Shown here in pieces: positions 10,092-19,119 of a stretch of 62,862 bases of DNA. The DNA comes from Alsobacter soli (GTDB lineage Bacteria; Pseudomonadota; Alphaproteobacteria; Rhizobiales; Beijerinckiaceae): the NCBI RefSeq assembly GCF_003004785.1, contig NZ_PVZS01000029.1:1-62862 (forward strand), written 5' to 3'. Both the position numbers and the translations under genes were made by a program. The first letter of the stretch is position 1. The number at the start of each line of letters is the position of its first letter. The notes under the pieces are model-generated. The model saw only the letters and a program-made list of their open reading frames with translations. It was not told the origin of the DNA and did not search any database.

Positions 10092-11162
10092 CTAGGGCAA
10101 ATTCTCGCGGAAGAAGATTTCCGTGCGGGGCGGCTCGACCCCGTGCAGCGGATCGCGCCCGGCGCGCAGGTTCGCGAAGACGTTCACGCAGCTCATCATG
10201 GCCGCCTGCGGGTTCTGGGTGATCACGGCGTCCATGGCGCCGTCGATCAGCAGCGCCCGCGTTTCCTCCGTCAGGCCGTGGCCGATAAACACGACCTCCT
10301 GCTCGCGCCGCGCCTCCCGGAGCGCCCGGGCCACGCCCTCGGGGCCGCCGCCGATGTTGTAGATGCCGGCGAGGTCCGGGTGCTGCGCCAGCAGCATGCG
10401 GGTCTGGCGGTAGTTCTTGCCTTCGTCGTCCTGTCCTTCGCGCAGGCCCACCACGGCGACCTGCGGGAACATTTCCTGGAAGATGTGGAGGAAGCCCATC
10501 TCGCGCTCCTCGTGGGCGCGGTAGCTGAGGGAGCCCGCGATCATCGCCACCTTGGCGGGCCCCTTGCCCAGCAGCCGGGCCATCAGGTAGCCGGCCGTGC
10601 GGCCAACGGAGCGGTTGTCCAGGCCCACATAGGCGACCCGGCGCGAATGGGCGATGTCGGAGATCAGCGTCACGGTGGGCTTGCCCTGGTCCGCCAGCGC
10701 GTTCACGGCCTCGCGCACGGCCGGGTGCTCCAGCGCCATGAAGGCGACGCCGTCCACCCGTCGCCCGTGCTCACGCAGGCTCTGGGCCAGCAGCTCCGGG
10801 TGGAAGCTGCGGATGGTCTCCACCTGGCAGCGCACGTTCATGGGCGCGAGCTGGTTCTGCGCGCCCTTGATCAGCCGCCCCAGCATGGAGAGGAAGCGGT
10901 TCGTGCCCTCGGGCAGCACGAACACGATGCGCAGCGGCTTCAGCCCCGCCCCCACCAGCGCCTCGTCGGGCAGGTAGTCCAGCGCCGCCGCGGCCTTGAG
11001 GACGCGCTGGATGGTCGCCGGCCGCACGCCCGGGCGCCGGTTCAGCACCCGGTCCACCGTGGCCGTGGAGGCGCCCGCCAGCCGGGCGATGTCCGGGATG
11101 CGCGCCGCCGCGCGTCGCCGCGCGCCGGCCTGCTCCTCGCCTTCAAGGACCCGGTCGTCCAT
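10092..11162 (-). CDS. LacI-family transcriptional regulator
   Basis: The 356-residue protein has an N-terminal LacI helix-turn-helix at about 21-75, IPDIARLAGASTATVDRVLN, with the hinge helix region RPATIQRVLKAAAAL. A periplasmic-binding-protein-like sensor domain follows, ending near GGGPEGVARAL and VFIGHGLTEETR. The sensor is of the PBP1-CAP type seen in sugar and sugar-acid regulators. It is divergent from the TRAP binding protein gene across 116 bp and so probably controls the TRAP-VOC-RuBisCO-like-kinase operon. The effector is presumably a sugar acid of that pathway (inference). Confidence 0.9.
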   Translation of the reverse strand: MDDRVLEGEEQAGARRRAAARIPDIARLAGASTATVDRVLNRRPGVRPATIQRVLKAAAALDYLPDEALVGAGLKPLRIVFVLPEGTNRFLSMLGRLIKGAQNQLAPMNVRCQVETIRSFHPELLAQSLREHGRRVDGVAFMALEHPAVREAVNALADQGKPTVTLISDIAHSRRVAYVGLDNRSVGRTAGYLMARLLGKGPAKVAMIAGSLSYRAHEEREMGFLHIFQEMFPQVAVVGLREGQDDEGKNYRQTRMLLAQHPDLAGIYNIGGGPEGVARALREARREQEVVFIGHGLTEETRALLIDGAMDAVITQNPQAAMMSCVNVFANLRAGRDPLHGVEPPRTEIFFRENLP

Positions 11163-11278
11163 CTCAGATCACATCAAAAACCATCATGATTGCAGTTTGA
11201 CCGGCTTTCGTTCGGGTGACTAGATCGGCGGCACAACAAAACGGCCCGAACCATCAAATCCGATCAGGGAGGATCACC
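11163..11278. promoter_or_regulatory. Divergent promoter region, lacI-type regulator / TRAP operon
   Basis: This 116-bp region separates two divergent genes and is more AT-rich than its surroundings. It contains a perfect palindrome ATCATGAT at 11183-11190, 20 bp from the regulator start, a candidate half of a LacI-family operator. A GGGAGG ribosome site sits just before the downstream ATG at 11279. No strong -35/-10 pair could be assigned. Confidence 0.35.
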
Positions 11279-12301
11279 ATGACCGGCCTTACCCGCCGCA
11301 CGCTCCTGCAGTCGCTCGCGACCGCGCCCGCCGCCGCCGGCTTCGTCGCGGCCATGCCGGCGGTCGCCCGCGCCGCCGAGTTCTCCCTGAAATACGGCAA
11401 CAACCTGCCGCTGAACCACCCGCTGAACGTCCGCGCCCAGGAGGCGGCGGACCGCATCGCCAAGGCCACCAACGGCCGGGTCGAGGTGCAGATCTTCCCC
11501 AACAACCAGCTCGGCGGCGACACCGACATGCTGGCCCAGGTGCGCAGCGGCGCGATCACGTTCTTCACGCCCTCGGCGCTGGTGATCGCCACCCTGGTGC
11601 CGGTGGCGGCCATCAACGCAGTCGGGTTCGCCTTCGCGGACTACGACCAGGTGTGGAAGGCCATGGACGGCGGCCTCGGCGCCCATGTCCGGCAGGCGAT
11701 CTCCAAGGTCGGCCTCCACGCCTTCGAGAAGATGTGGGACAACGGCTTCCGCCAGATGACCACCGGGAACAAGCCGATCGAGTCCGCCAAGGACATGGAC
11801 GGCCTGAAGATCCGCGTGCCGGTGAGCCCGCTCTCCATCGCCATGTTCAAGGCGTTGGGCGCCGCGCCCACCAGCCTGCAGTTCAGCGAGGTCTACTCCT
11901 CCCTGCAGACCCGCATCGTGGATGCGCAGGAGAACCCGCTGCCCATCATACAGGTGGCCAAGCTCTATGAGGTGCAGAAGTACTGCGCCACCAGCAACCA
12001 CATCTGGGACGGCTTCTGGTTCATCGCCCACGGCCGCACCTGGAGCGGCCTGCCGGCCGACCTGCAGAAGATCGTGGCCGACGCCATCAACGAGGCCGGG
12101 GTGAAGCAGCGCGAGGACATCAAGGGCCTCAACGCCACCGTGCAGAAGGACCTGGAGTCCAAGGGACTCGTCTTCAACCAGCCCGCGCCGGACAGCTTCC
12201 GCGCCAAGCTGCGCGACAGCGGCTTCTACGGCGAGTGGAAGGGCCGCTTCGGCGAGGAGGCCTGGGGCCTCCTGGAGAACGCCGTCGGCAAGCTGGCCTG
12301 A
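11279..12301 (+). CDS. TRAP transporter solute-binding protein, DctP type
   Basis: The 340-residue protein has a Tat-type signal, TRRTLLQ at residues 5-11, then a hydrophobic stretch and an ARAAE cleavage region near residue 32. The mature part follows the DctP pattern: NHPLNVRAQEAADRI, GRVEVQIFPNNQLGGDTDML and QENPLPII. Such proteins bind carboxylates or sugar acids in the periplasm and deliver them to a DctQM permease. No DctQ or DctM lies next to it, so it is an orphan here. The following VOC, RuBisCO-like and kinase genes suggest a sugar-acid ligand. Confidence 0.9.
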   Translation: MTGLTRRTLLQSLATAPAAAGFVAAMPAVARAAEFSLKYGNNLPLNHPLNVRAQEAADRIAKATNGRVEVQIFPNNQLGGDTDMLAQVRSGAITFFTPSALVIATLVPVAAINAVGFAFADYDQVWKAMDGGLGAHVRQAISKVGLHAFEKMWDNGFRQMTTGNKPIESAKDMDGLKIRVPVSPLSIAMFKALGAAPTSLQFSEVYSSLQTRIVDAQENPLPIIQVAKLYEVQKYCATSNHIWDGFWFIAHGRTWSGLPADLQKIVADAINEAGVKQREDIKGLNATVQKDLESKGLVFNQPAPDSFRAKLRDSGFYGEWKGRFGEEAWGLLENAVGKLA

Positions 12302-12333
12302 GCGCCGCCCTTTCCCCAACCAGGAGCTCACCG

Positions 12334-12873
12334 ATGAGCCGTTTCTTCGGCCAGATCCGCCAGGCCGGCTATGTGGTCCGCGACATCGAGGCCGCCATGG
12401 ACTACTGGAGCCGCGTGCTGGGCGTCGGCCCGTGGTTCTACAATCCGCGCGTGCCGATCGTGAACTACACCTACAAGGGCGAGCGCTACGAGCCGCACAA
12501 CTCCGTCGCTCTGGCCAATTCCGGCCCGCTCCAGATGGAGCTGATCCAGGTCCGCAACGACGTCCCGTCCATGTACCGGGACTTCCTGCAGGCCGGGAAC
12601 ACCGGCCTGCAGCACGTCGCCTACTGGACGGAGAGCTACGACGACGACCTCGCCCGCCTCGCCGCCCAGGGCTTCAAGCCCGTGATGAGCGGCGAGGTCG
12701 GCGAAAAGGGCCGCTTCGTGTACTTCGACACGGAATATCACCCCGGTACGGTGATCGAGCTCTCCGAGGTCGCCGGCCCCAAGGGCAAGATGTTCAAGCT
12801 CATCCGGGAAGCCTCGGAGAACTGGGACGGCAAGGACCCCGTCCGCCCCTTCCCCGACCTCTCCAAGCTCTGA
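12334..12873 (+). CDS. VOC (glyoxalase/dioxygenase-fold) protein
   Basis: This 179-residue protein has paired beta-alpha-beta-beta-beta modules: IRQAGYVVRDIEAAMDYW at residues 6-23, then TGLQHVAYWTESYDDDLARL in the second half. Candidate metal ligands are His in LQHVAYW and Glu in TVIELSEV. Fold relatives include glyoxalases, epimerases and extradiol dioxygenases. It begins 33 bp after the TRAP gene behind AGGAG and ends 7 bp before the RuBisCO-like gene, so it is within the operon. A role as isomerase or epimerase of the imported acid sugar is possible but not shown. Confidence 0.8.
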   Translation: MSRFFGQIRQAGYVVRDIEAAMDYWSRVLGVGPWFYNPRVPIVNYTYKGERYEPHNSVALANSGPLQMELIQVRNDVPSMYRDFLQAGNTGLQHVAYWTESYDDDLARLAAQGFKPVMSGEVGEKGRFVYFDTEYHPGTVIELSEVAGPKGKMFKLIREASENWDGKDPVRPFPDLSKL

Positions 12874-12880
12874 GCCCGCG

Positions 12881-14152
12881 ATGACCGACCGGATCCGCGC
12901 GACCTACCTCATCGAGACTCCGCTCGACCCCGAAAAGGTCGCCGAGGTCATGGCCGGCGAGCAGTCGAGCGGCACCTTCACGCGGGTGCATGGCGAAACG
13001 GACGACCTCCGCGCCCGCACCCGCGCCACCGTGGAGCGCATCGAGGAGCTGGAGCCGGCGGAGGCGCCCAGCCTCCCGAACGCCTGGCTGGAGCGCCAGG
13101 GCCGGCGAGGCCCCTGGCGCCGCGCCCGGGTCGCCATCGCGTATCCGGTCGCCAATGTGGGCGCCAACCTGCCCACGCTGGCCGCGACCGTGGCCGGCAA
13201 CCTGTTCGACCTCGGCGAGGTCACGGGCCTGCGGCTCGAATCAGTGCGCCTGCCGCTCGACTATCGCTGGCGCTTCGACCGGCCCGCCCACGGGGTCGCG
13301 GGCACGCGCCGCCTTACGGGCGTCGCCCAGGGCCCGCTGGTCGGCTCCATCATCAAGCCGAATGTCGGCCTCTCCCCGGAGGAGACGGCCGCCCTGGTCA
13401 CCCAGCTCTGCGAGGCCGGGCTCGACTTCATCAAGGATGACGAGATCAGCGCCGACCCGGCCCATGCGCCGCTGGAGGCTCGCGTCCGCGCCGTGATGGG
13501 CGCCGTCCACGCCTACCAGGACCGCGCCGGCCGGCGCGTCATGGTGGCGTTCAACATCACGGACGAGACGGACGCCATGTGCCGCCACGCCGACCTCGTC
13601 GAGCGCGAGGGCGGGACCTGCGTCATGGCGAGCCTGAACTGGTGCGGGTTCTCCGCCATCCAGACGCTGCGCCGCAGCACGCCGCTGGCCATCCACGGCC
13701 ATCGCAACGGGTTCGGCGCCCTGTCCCGGGCGCCCCTGCTCGGCATCGGCTTCCACGCCTACCAGACGCTCTGGCGCCTCGCCGGCGTCGACCACATGCA
13801 CGTCCACGGCCTCCAGGGGAAGTTCGCCCAGGCCGACGACGAAGTGGTGGAGAGCGCCCGGGCCTGCCTGGCGCCCCTGGCGGAGGGCGCGAACGACCCC
13901 GTGATGCCGGCCTTCTCCTCGGGCCAGTGGGCCGGCACGGTCCCGGCCACCTGGGCGGCCGTCGGCGACCCGGACCTGCTGTTCATGTCCGGGGGCGGGA
14001 TCATGGCCCACCCGCACGGCCCCGCCGCCGGCGTGGCCAGCATCCGGCAGGCCTGGGACGCCGCCCAGGCGGGGGAGGATCTCGAAGCCGCGGCCCGGTC
14101 GCGGCCTGAACTGCGCCGCGCCCTGGAGTTCTTCGGCAAGAAGGCCTCATGA
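12881..14152 (+). CDS. RuBisCO-like protein, probable OiaX type
   Basis: The 423-residue protein has the form IV RuBisCO large-subunit layout. Active-site equivalents are retained: Lys159 in SIIKPNVGLS, the metal-site Lys185, Asp187 and Glu188 in LDFIKDDE, His274-Arg275 in IHGHRN, loop-6 Lys314 in QGKF, and Ser370 in SGGGIMAHPHG. The second lysine of the KPK motif is Asn161, so it cannot be a carboxylating RuBisCO. The next gene is a DUF1537-type kinase and overlaps it by ATGA. That pairing is known from D-apionate catabolism, where OiaX splits 3-oxo-isoapionate 4-phosphate to 3-phosphoglycerate and glycolate. Assignment to that reaction is inference; other RuBisCO-like activities remain possible. 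Confidence 0.8.
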   Translation: MTDRIRATYLIETPLDPEKVAEVMAGEQSSGTFTRVHGETDDLRARTRATVERIEELEPAEAPSLPNAWLERQGRRGPWRRARVAIAYPVANVGANLPTLAATVAGNLFDLGEVTGLRLESVRLPLDYRWRFDRPAHGVAGTRRLTGVAQGPLVGSIIKPNVGLSPEETAALVTQLCEAGLDFIKDDEISADPAHAPLEARVRAVMGAVHAYQDRAGRRVMVAFNITDETDAMCRHADLVEREGGTCVMASLNWCGFSAIQTLRRSTPLAIHGHRNGFGALSRAPLLGIGFHAYQTLWRLAGVDHMHVHGLQGKFAQADDEVVESARACLAPLAEGANDPVMPAFSSGQWAGTVPATWAAVGDPDLLFMSGGGIMAHPHGPAAGVASIRQAWDAAQAGEDLEAAARSRPELRRALEFFGKKAS

Positions 14153-15447
14153 GCCAGCCCGCCCCGCGCGTCGTCTGGTATGGCGACGATTTCACCGGCG
14201 CCACCGACACGCTGGCCACCCTCGCGCGCCACGGGGTGAGGGCGCTGCTGTTTCCGCAGGCGCCCTCCCCGGCCCGGCTGGCCGCCGCGGGGCCGCTGGA
14301 CGCGGTCGGCGTCGCTGGCGCGGCCCGTGGCATGACGCCGGAGGACATGGCGGCCGAGCTTGCGCCCGTGGGCGCCTTCTTCGCCGCGAGCAGCGCCCGC
14401 GTGCTGCACTACAAGTGCTGCTCCACCTTCGACAGCGCCCCCCATGTGGGCAGCATTGGGGCGGCCGTCCGGCTCCTGAAGCCGCACGCCCCCAACCCGC
14501 TGGTTTCTGTCGTCGGCGGCCAGCCGAGCCTTGGCCGCTACTGCCTGTTCGGCAACCTCTTCGCCGCCGCAGGCGCCGGCGGCGCCGTGCACCGCATCGA
14601 CCGCCACCCCACCATGGCGCGCCACCCGGTGACGCCCATGGGCGAGGCCGACCTCGGCCTGCACCTCGCCGCGCAGGGCCTCGCCGACCTCGGCCGCGTC
14701 TCCTACCCGGCCTACGCGGCGGGCGCCGACCGGCTCGGGCAAACGCTTGACCGGCTCGCCGCCCAGCACCCCGCCGGCGTCCTGCTGGACGTCTCGCGCC
14801 AGGAGGAGCTTTTGCCCATCGGCGCCGCCCTCTGGGCCGCCGCGCAGCGTGCGCCCCTGCTCGCGGTCGGCGCCAGCAGCGTCGCCCAGGCGCTCGCGGC
14901 CGCATGGGGGGCCGATCCCGTCGCCGAGGGGCCCACGGTTCGGCCGGCCGAAGGCCCGGTGTTCGTTCTGGCCGGGAGCCTCTCCCCCGTCACCCGCCGC
15001 CAGGTGGAGGCCGCCACCGCCTATGTCCGGCGCGCGGTGAGTCCCGAGCGGCTGGTCGCCGACGAAGGCTACCGCGCGGCCCTGCTGGCCGACATCGCGG
15101 CCCTGCTCGGGCATGGCCGCCACGTCCTCGCCATCACGGACCGTCCGGACGAAGGCCCGGCCGTCCCGCCCGCCGCGGTGGCGACCGCCACCGCCCGCCT
15201 CCTCGCGGACGTCCTCGCCCGCGTCCCGCTCCGCCGCGTCGGGGTCTGCGGCGGCGATACCTCCAGCCACGCCGCCCAGGCGCTCGCCCCCTGGGCCCTC
15301 GGCCACGCCGCCGACCTCTCCCCCGGCGTCGCCCTCTGCCTCGCCCGCTTCGACGACCCCGCCCGCGACGGCCTCGAACTGATGCTCAAGGGCGGCCAGA
15401 TGGGCCCGGAGAACGTCCTGGACCTGTTGGTGGAAGGCACAGGCTGA
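14149..15447 (+). CDS. Four-carbon-acid-sugar kinase family (DUF1537), OiaK-like
   Basis: The 432-residue kinase has the two-domain DUF1537 layout. The N-terminal substrate domain opens with WYGDDFTGATDTL (about residues 7-19) and carries YKCCSTFDSAPHVGSIG. The C-terminal nucleotide domain starts near residue 265 with VFVLAGSLSPVT and includes RVGVCGGDTSSHAAQAL and KGGQMGPENVL. Family members phosphorylate four- and five-carbon sugar acids with ATP (OtnK, DtnK, OiaK). It overlaps the RuBisCO-like gene by 4 bp, so the two products are made together and probably act in sequence. 3-Oxo-isoapionate as substrate is the best guess from context. Confidence 0.85.
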   Translation: MSQPAPRVVWYGDDFTGATDTLATLARHGVRALLFPQAPSPARLAAAGPLDAVGVAGAARGMTPEDMAAELAPVGAFFAASSARVLHYKCCSTFDSAPHVGSIGAAVRLLKPHAPNPLVSVVGGQPSLGRYCLFGNLFAAAGAGGAVHRIDRHPTMARHPVTPMGEADLGLHLAAQGLADLGRVSYPAYAAGADRLGQTLDRLAAQHPAGVLLDVSRQEELLPIGAALWAAAQRAPLLAVGASSVAQALAAAWGADPVAEGPTVRPAEGPVFVLAGSLSPVTRRQVEAATAYVRRAVSPERLVADEGYRAALLADIAALLGHGRHVLAITDRPDEGPAVPPAAVATATARLLADVLARVPLRRVGVCGGDTSSHAAQALAPWALGHAADLSPGVALCLARFDDPARDGLELMLKGGQMGPENVLDLLVEGTG

Positions 15448-15467
15448 GCGCAAAGGCCCGCCGCCCG

Positions 15468-16640
15468 TCATTGCGAGCGCAGCGAAGCAATCCAGTGCTT
15501 CCCCACGGCGCCTGAGTCGCTTCGTCGCTGCGCTCCCCGCGATGACGGGGAGGACCTCGCCGGCGCTTCCGCCGTCATCCCCGGCCGGAGCCGCGGAGCG
15601 GCGGAGGGGAAGGAGATCCAGGGGCCACGCGCGCCGGCGTCGGCGCGCCTCTCGAAAAATCGCGACGGCCAGCCCCCTCAAGCGCCCCGCAACGACCGCC
15701 TTGCCGGCTTCCTCATCCCAATCCTTGCGCAGGCGGCCCTGGATCCCCTTCCCGGCGCTTCGCGCCGCCGGGGATGACGGCGGCGGACGTGGGCGGTCCC
15801 CTGTTCCTGAGGCGCAGCATTCCGCCCGTCATGGCCGGGCTTGCCCCGGCCATCCACGAGACCACCGCCGCCCTGGCCTGCGGCGCGGCGTGGATGCCCG
15901 GGACAAGCCCGGGCATGACGGCGAAGGGCGCGGCGCCACTGGGTCGCGTCGTCGCTGCGCTCCTCGCGATGACGGGGACGCGACCTGCCGGCGTTCCCCT
16001 CGCGTCATCCCCGGCCGGAGCCGCGGAGCGGCGGAGGGGAAGGGGATCCAGGGGCCACGCGCGCCGGCGTCGGCGCGCCTCTCGAAAAATCGCGACGGCC
16101 AGCCCCCTCAAGCGCCCCGCAACGACCGCCTTGCCGGCTTCCTCATCCCAATCCTTGCGCAGGCGGCCCTGGATCCCCTTCCCGGCGCTTCGCGCCGCCG
16201 GGGATGACGGCGGCGGACGTGGGCGGTCCCCTGTTCCTGAGGCGCAGCATTCCGCCCGTCATGGCCGGGCTTGCCCCGGCCATCCACGAGACCACCGCCG
16301 CCCTGGCCTGCGGCGCGGCGTGGATGCCCGGGACAAGCCCGGGCATGACGGCGAAGGGCGCGGCGCCACTGGGTCGCGTCGTCGCTGCGCTCCTCGCGAT
16401 GACGGGGACGCGACCTGCCGGCGTTCCCCTCGCGTCATCCCCGGCCGGAGCCGCGGAGCGGCGGAGGGGAAGGGGATCCAGGGGCCACGCGCGCCGGCGT
16501 CGGCGCGCCTCTCGAAAAATCGCGACGGCCAGCCACATCTTGCGCCACGCAAGGACCGCCTTGCCCGGCTGGCTATTCCCAATGCTTGCGCAGGCGGCCC
16601 TGGATCCCCTTCCCGGCGCTTCGCGCCGCCGGGGATGACG
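15468..16640. repeat. Family A repeat plus a 2.5-copy tandem repeat, period 430 bp
   Basis: After a family A pair at about 15468-15545, a 430-bp unit starts at 15574 and repeats at 16004 and 16434, each start reading GTCATCCCCGGCCGGAGCCG. Copies one and two are almost identical; one visible difference is GGAGATCC versus GGGGATCC. Copy three is cut after 207 bp and carries a divergent inner segment at about 16532-16590. Each full unit contains a family B pair, a family C pair (arms near 15829 and 16259) and a family A right arm. No gene is supported in this gap. Confidence 0.9.
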
Positions 16641-16654
16641 GCGGCGGGCCCCCG

Positions 16655-16745
16655 ACACTCTCCTCGCCGCTCCCGCTCCCCTTGGCTCTCCTTGCTCTCT
16701 CGCTCGGCTCTCCTTGCCTCTCCCGCTCCCCTCAGCCCCTCGAGC
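16655..16745. other. Polypyrimidine low-complexity tract
   Basis: About 90 bp on the plus strand are almost wholly C and T with imperfect repeats of CTCTCCTTG and CTCCCGCTCCCC. On the minus strand this is a purine tract immediately downstream of the HTH gene stop. No function is assigned; it may be prone to slippage or to unusual DNA structure. Confidence 0.6.
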
Positions 16746-16992
16746 CAGCGAGCCTCACCCCGGGGCCGCCGCCGTCGGGGGGGATGAGGGCCACGCCGGC
16801 GGCGTCGAAGGCGGCCAGGATCTGTTCCTCGGAGGCCCGGTGCAGGTCGTGGCGGCCCTTCTCGAAATCCCGCACCGTGCTGCGGGACACGCCCGCCGCA
16901 TGGGCCAGGTCTTCCTGCGTCCAGTCGAGGAGCCCGCGGGCGGCGCGGCAGAGGGCGGGAGAAAGCGTCAGGGACACGGCCGAAGAGTCCAC
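16732..16992 (-). CDS. Short Xre-type helix-turn-helix protein
   Basis: The frame encodes about 86 residues containing one Cro/C1-type helix-turn-helix, LDWTQEDLAHAAGVSRSTVR, followed by DFEKGRHDLHRASEEQILAAF. This is the common short regulator found across Hyphomicrobiales. No ATG is available close to the domain. GTG at 16992 is used here and GTG at 16977 is equally possible; no good ribosome site is seen for either. It is divergent from the Kef-type antiporter gene with about 70 bp between them. Its target is unknown. Confidence 0.65.
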   Translation of the reverse strand: MDSSAVSLTLSPALCRAARGLLDWTQEDLAHAAGVSRSTVRDFEKGRHDLHRASEEQILAAFDAAGVALIPPDGGGPGVRLAGSRG

Positions 16993-17064
16993 CAAAAAGG
17001 TTGAAATAGGCGTTCGGCCTTCCCAAATCAAGCCGGCCCCCCGACCGACCGACCCGGAGCCCGC

Positions 17065-18807
17065 ATGCCGCATCATACGTCCCTGATCGCCACCATCGTC
17101 GCCGGCCTGGGGCTCGCCTTCGTGTTCGGGGCCATCGCCAACCGGCTGCGACTGTCGCCCCTGGTGGGCTACCTGGTGGCAGGCGTCCTCATCGGCCCCT
17201 TCACCCCGGGCTACGTGGCCGACCAGGCGCTTGCGCCCCAGCTCGCCGAGATCGGCGTCATCCTGCTGATGTTCGGCGTTGGGCTTCACTTCTCCCTGTC
17301 GGACCTGATGGCCGTGCGGCGCATCGCCGTTCCGGGCGCCCTGGGGCAGATCGCCTTCGTGACGCTGGTCGGCTGGGGCCTCGCCCACCTCATGGGCTGG
17401 GGGGCCGGCGCCGGGCTGGTGTTCGGGCTTTCCCTGTCGGTGGCCAGCACGGTCGTCGTGCTGCGGGCGCTTCAGGAAAAGCGGCTGATCGACACGGAGC
17501 GCGGCAAGATCGCGGTCGGCTGGCTCGTGGTGGAGGACCTCGCCATGGTCCTCGCCCTGGTGCTGCTGCCGGCCGTCTCGGGCCTTCTCGGGGGCAAGGC
17601 CACCCACACGGGCGCCGGGGGCGGGCTGGTGGCCTGGCTCGAGCCGGAGAGCGTGTGGGCGGCCCTGGCGCTCACGCTGGTGAAGGTCGGCGCCTTCCTG
17701 GCCGTGATGATGGTGGTGGGCCGCCGGGTGATCCCGGCCGTGCTGCACTGGGTGGCGCACACGGGCTCGCGGGAGCTGTTCCGGCTCGCCGTGCTGGCCA
17801 TCGCGCTCGGGGTGGCGTTCGGCTCGGCCGAGCTTTTCGGCGTCTCGTTCGCGCTGGGCGCCTTCTTCGCCGGCATGATCCTGGCCGAGTCCACGCTGAG
17901 CCAGCAGGCCGCCCAGGAGACCCTGCCCCTGCGGGACGCCTTCGCGGTTCTGTTCTTCGTTTCCGTCGGCATGCTGTTCGACCCGACGATCCTGCTGCGC
18001 CAGCCCCTGCCGGTGCTCGGCACGTTCCTGGTCGTCATCCTCGGCAACGCGCTCGCCGCCTTCGTCATCGTGCGCCTGTTCCGGCGCTCCATGCGCACGG
18101 CGCTCACCATGGCGGCGAGTCTGTCCCAGATCGGCGAGTTCTCGTTCATCCTGACGGGGCTTGGCGTTGACCTCGGGTTGCTGTCGGAGGCCGGCCGCGA
18201 CCTCGTGCTGGCGGCGGCCCTCCTGTCCATCGTCGCCAACCCGCTATTGTTCGCGGCCCTGGACGCCCTGGCGCCCTGGATCGAGCGCAAGGACGAAGCG
18301 GCCGAGAAGGGGCGCCCGGAAAAGCCGGGTGCGCCGCCCGTCGAAGAGAAAGCCGAGTTGCCCCGCACGGCGCTCTCTCACCACGCGGTCCTGGTCGGCT
18401 ACGGCCGGGTCGGGAGCCTGGTCGGCGAAGCCCTGCTCGCCAAGGGGCAGCCGCTGCTGGTGATCGAAGAGCGCCGCGAGGTTGTTGAAGCGCTGCGGGC
18501 CCGCGGGATCGAGGCCATCGCCGGCAACGCGGCCCAGGAGGGCCTGCTGGAGGCCGCCGCCATCGACCGGGCGCGGTGGCTGATCAGCGCCATTCCGAAC
18601 CCGTTCGAAAACGGCAACCTCGTGGAACAGGCGCGAGGCGCCAACCCGGGGCTGGAGATCATCGCCCGCGCCCATTCGGACGCCGAGGTGGACTACCTGC
18701 GGAGATACGGGGCCAACTTCATCATCGTGGGCGAAACCGAGATCGCCCGCGGCATGACGGCCCACATCGAGAGCCGCATGGGCGAGGCGACGTCGTCCGC
18801 GGCGTGA
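17065..18807 (+). CDS. CPA2 cation:proton antiporter, YbaL/KefB type
   Basis: The 580-residue inner-membrane protein has about twelve transmembrane segments (residues 6-395). It carries LSPLVGYLVAGVLIGP, the discontinuous-helix segment GVGLHFSLSDL and VASTVVVLRALQE. A cytosolic RCK/TrkA-N nucleotide-binding domain follows at about 440-560, starting HHAVLVGYGRVGSLVGEAL. Relatives export K+ or Na+ in exchange for protons under gating by NAD(H) or glutathione adducts. The region between the membrane and RCK parts is charged (ERKDEAAEKGRPEKPG). The gene appears monocistronic, and the start at 17065 suits the first helix. Confidence 0.9.
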   Translation: MPHHTSLIATIVAGLGLAFVFGAIANRLRLSPLVGYLVAGVLIGPFTPGYVADQALAPQLAEIGVILLMFGVGLHFSLSDLMAVRRIAVPGALGQIAFVTLVGWGLAHLMGWGAGAGLVFGLSLSVASTVVVLRALQEKRLIDTERGKIAVGWLVVEDLAMVLALVLLPAVSGLLGGKATHTGAGGGLVAWLEPESVWAALALTLVKVGAFLAVMMVVGRRVIPAVLHWVAHTGSRELFRLAVLAIALGVAFGSAELFGVSFALGAFFAGMILAESTLSQQAAQETLPLRDAFAVLFFVSVGMLFDPTILLRQPLPVLGTFLVVILGNALAAFVIVRLFRRSMRTALTMAASLSQIGEFSFILTGLGVDLGLLSEAGRDLVLAAALLSIVANPLLFAALDALAPWIERKDEAAEKGRPEKPGAPPVEEKAELPRTALSHHAVLVGYGRVGSLVGEALLAKGQPLLVIEERREVVEALRARGIEAIAGNAAQEGLLEAAAIDRARWLISAIPNPFENGNLVEQARGANPGLEIIARAHSDAEVDYLRRYGANFIIVGETEIARGMTAHIESRMGEATSSAA

Positions 18808-18831
18808 CTGAGTCGGTCAGACGCACTGCTT

Positions 18832-19085
18832 CGTCATCGCGAGGAGCGGAGCGACGAAGCGATCCAGAGGCTGCGGGGCCTCAATTCTGGGTCGCTTCGC
18901 TGCGCTCACGATGACGGTTGAATGAGCCCTCGCCTCGGTTTCTAGCGTGCCCTCATGCCCGGCCAGAGCCGCGAAGCGGCGGACGGGAAGGGGTCCAGGG
19001 GCCGCGCGCGCGGACGGATCCGGAATGCGGAGGGCGCGCACCAGCCCCTCTGGATCCCCTTCCCGCGCCTTCGGCGCGGGATGAC
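18832..19085. repeat. Family A and family B inverted repeats
   Basis: A family A pair at about 18832-18915 has GCGAGGAGCGGAGCGACGAA facing TCGCTTCGCTGCGCTCACGATGACGG in separate arms. A variant family B pair at about 18953-19085 has a left arm with GGGAAGGGGTCCAGG and a right arm with TGGATCCCCTTCCCGCG then GCGGGATGACGG. Together they occupy the 310-bp gap behind the antiporter gene. No coding signal is seen. Confidence 0.75.
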
Positions 19086-19119
19086 GGTCGCGGGCGACCG
19101 GACGCTGTCAGCCGCCGCG

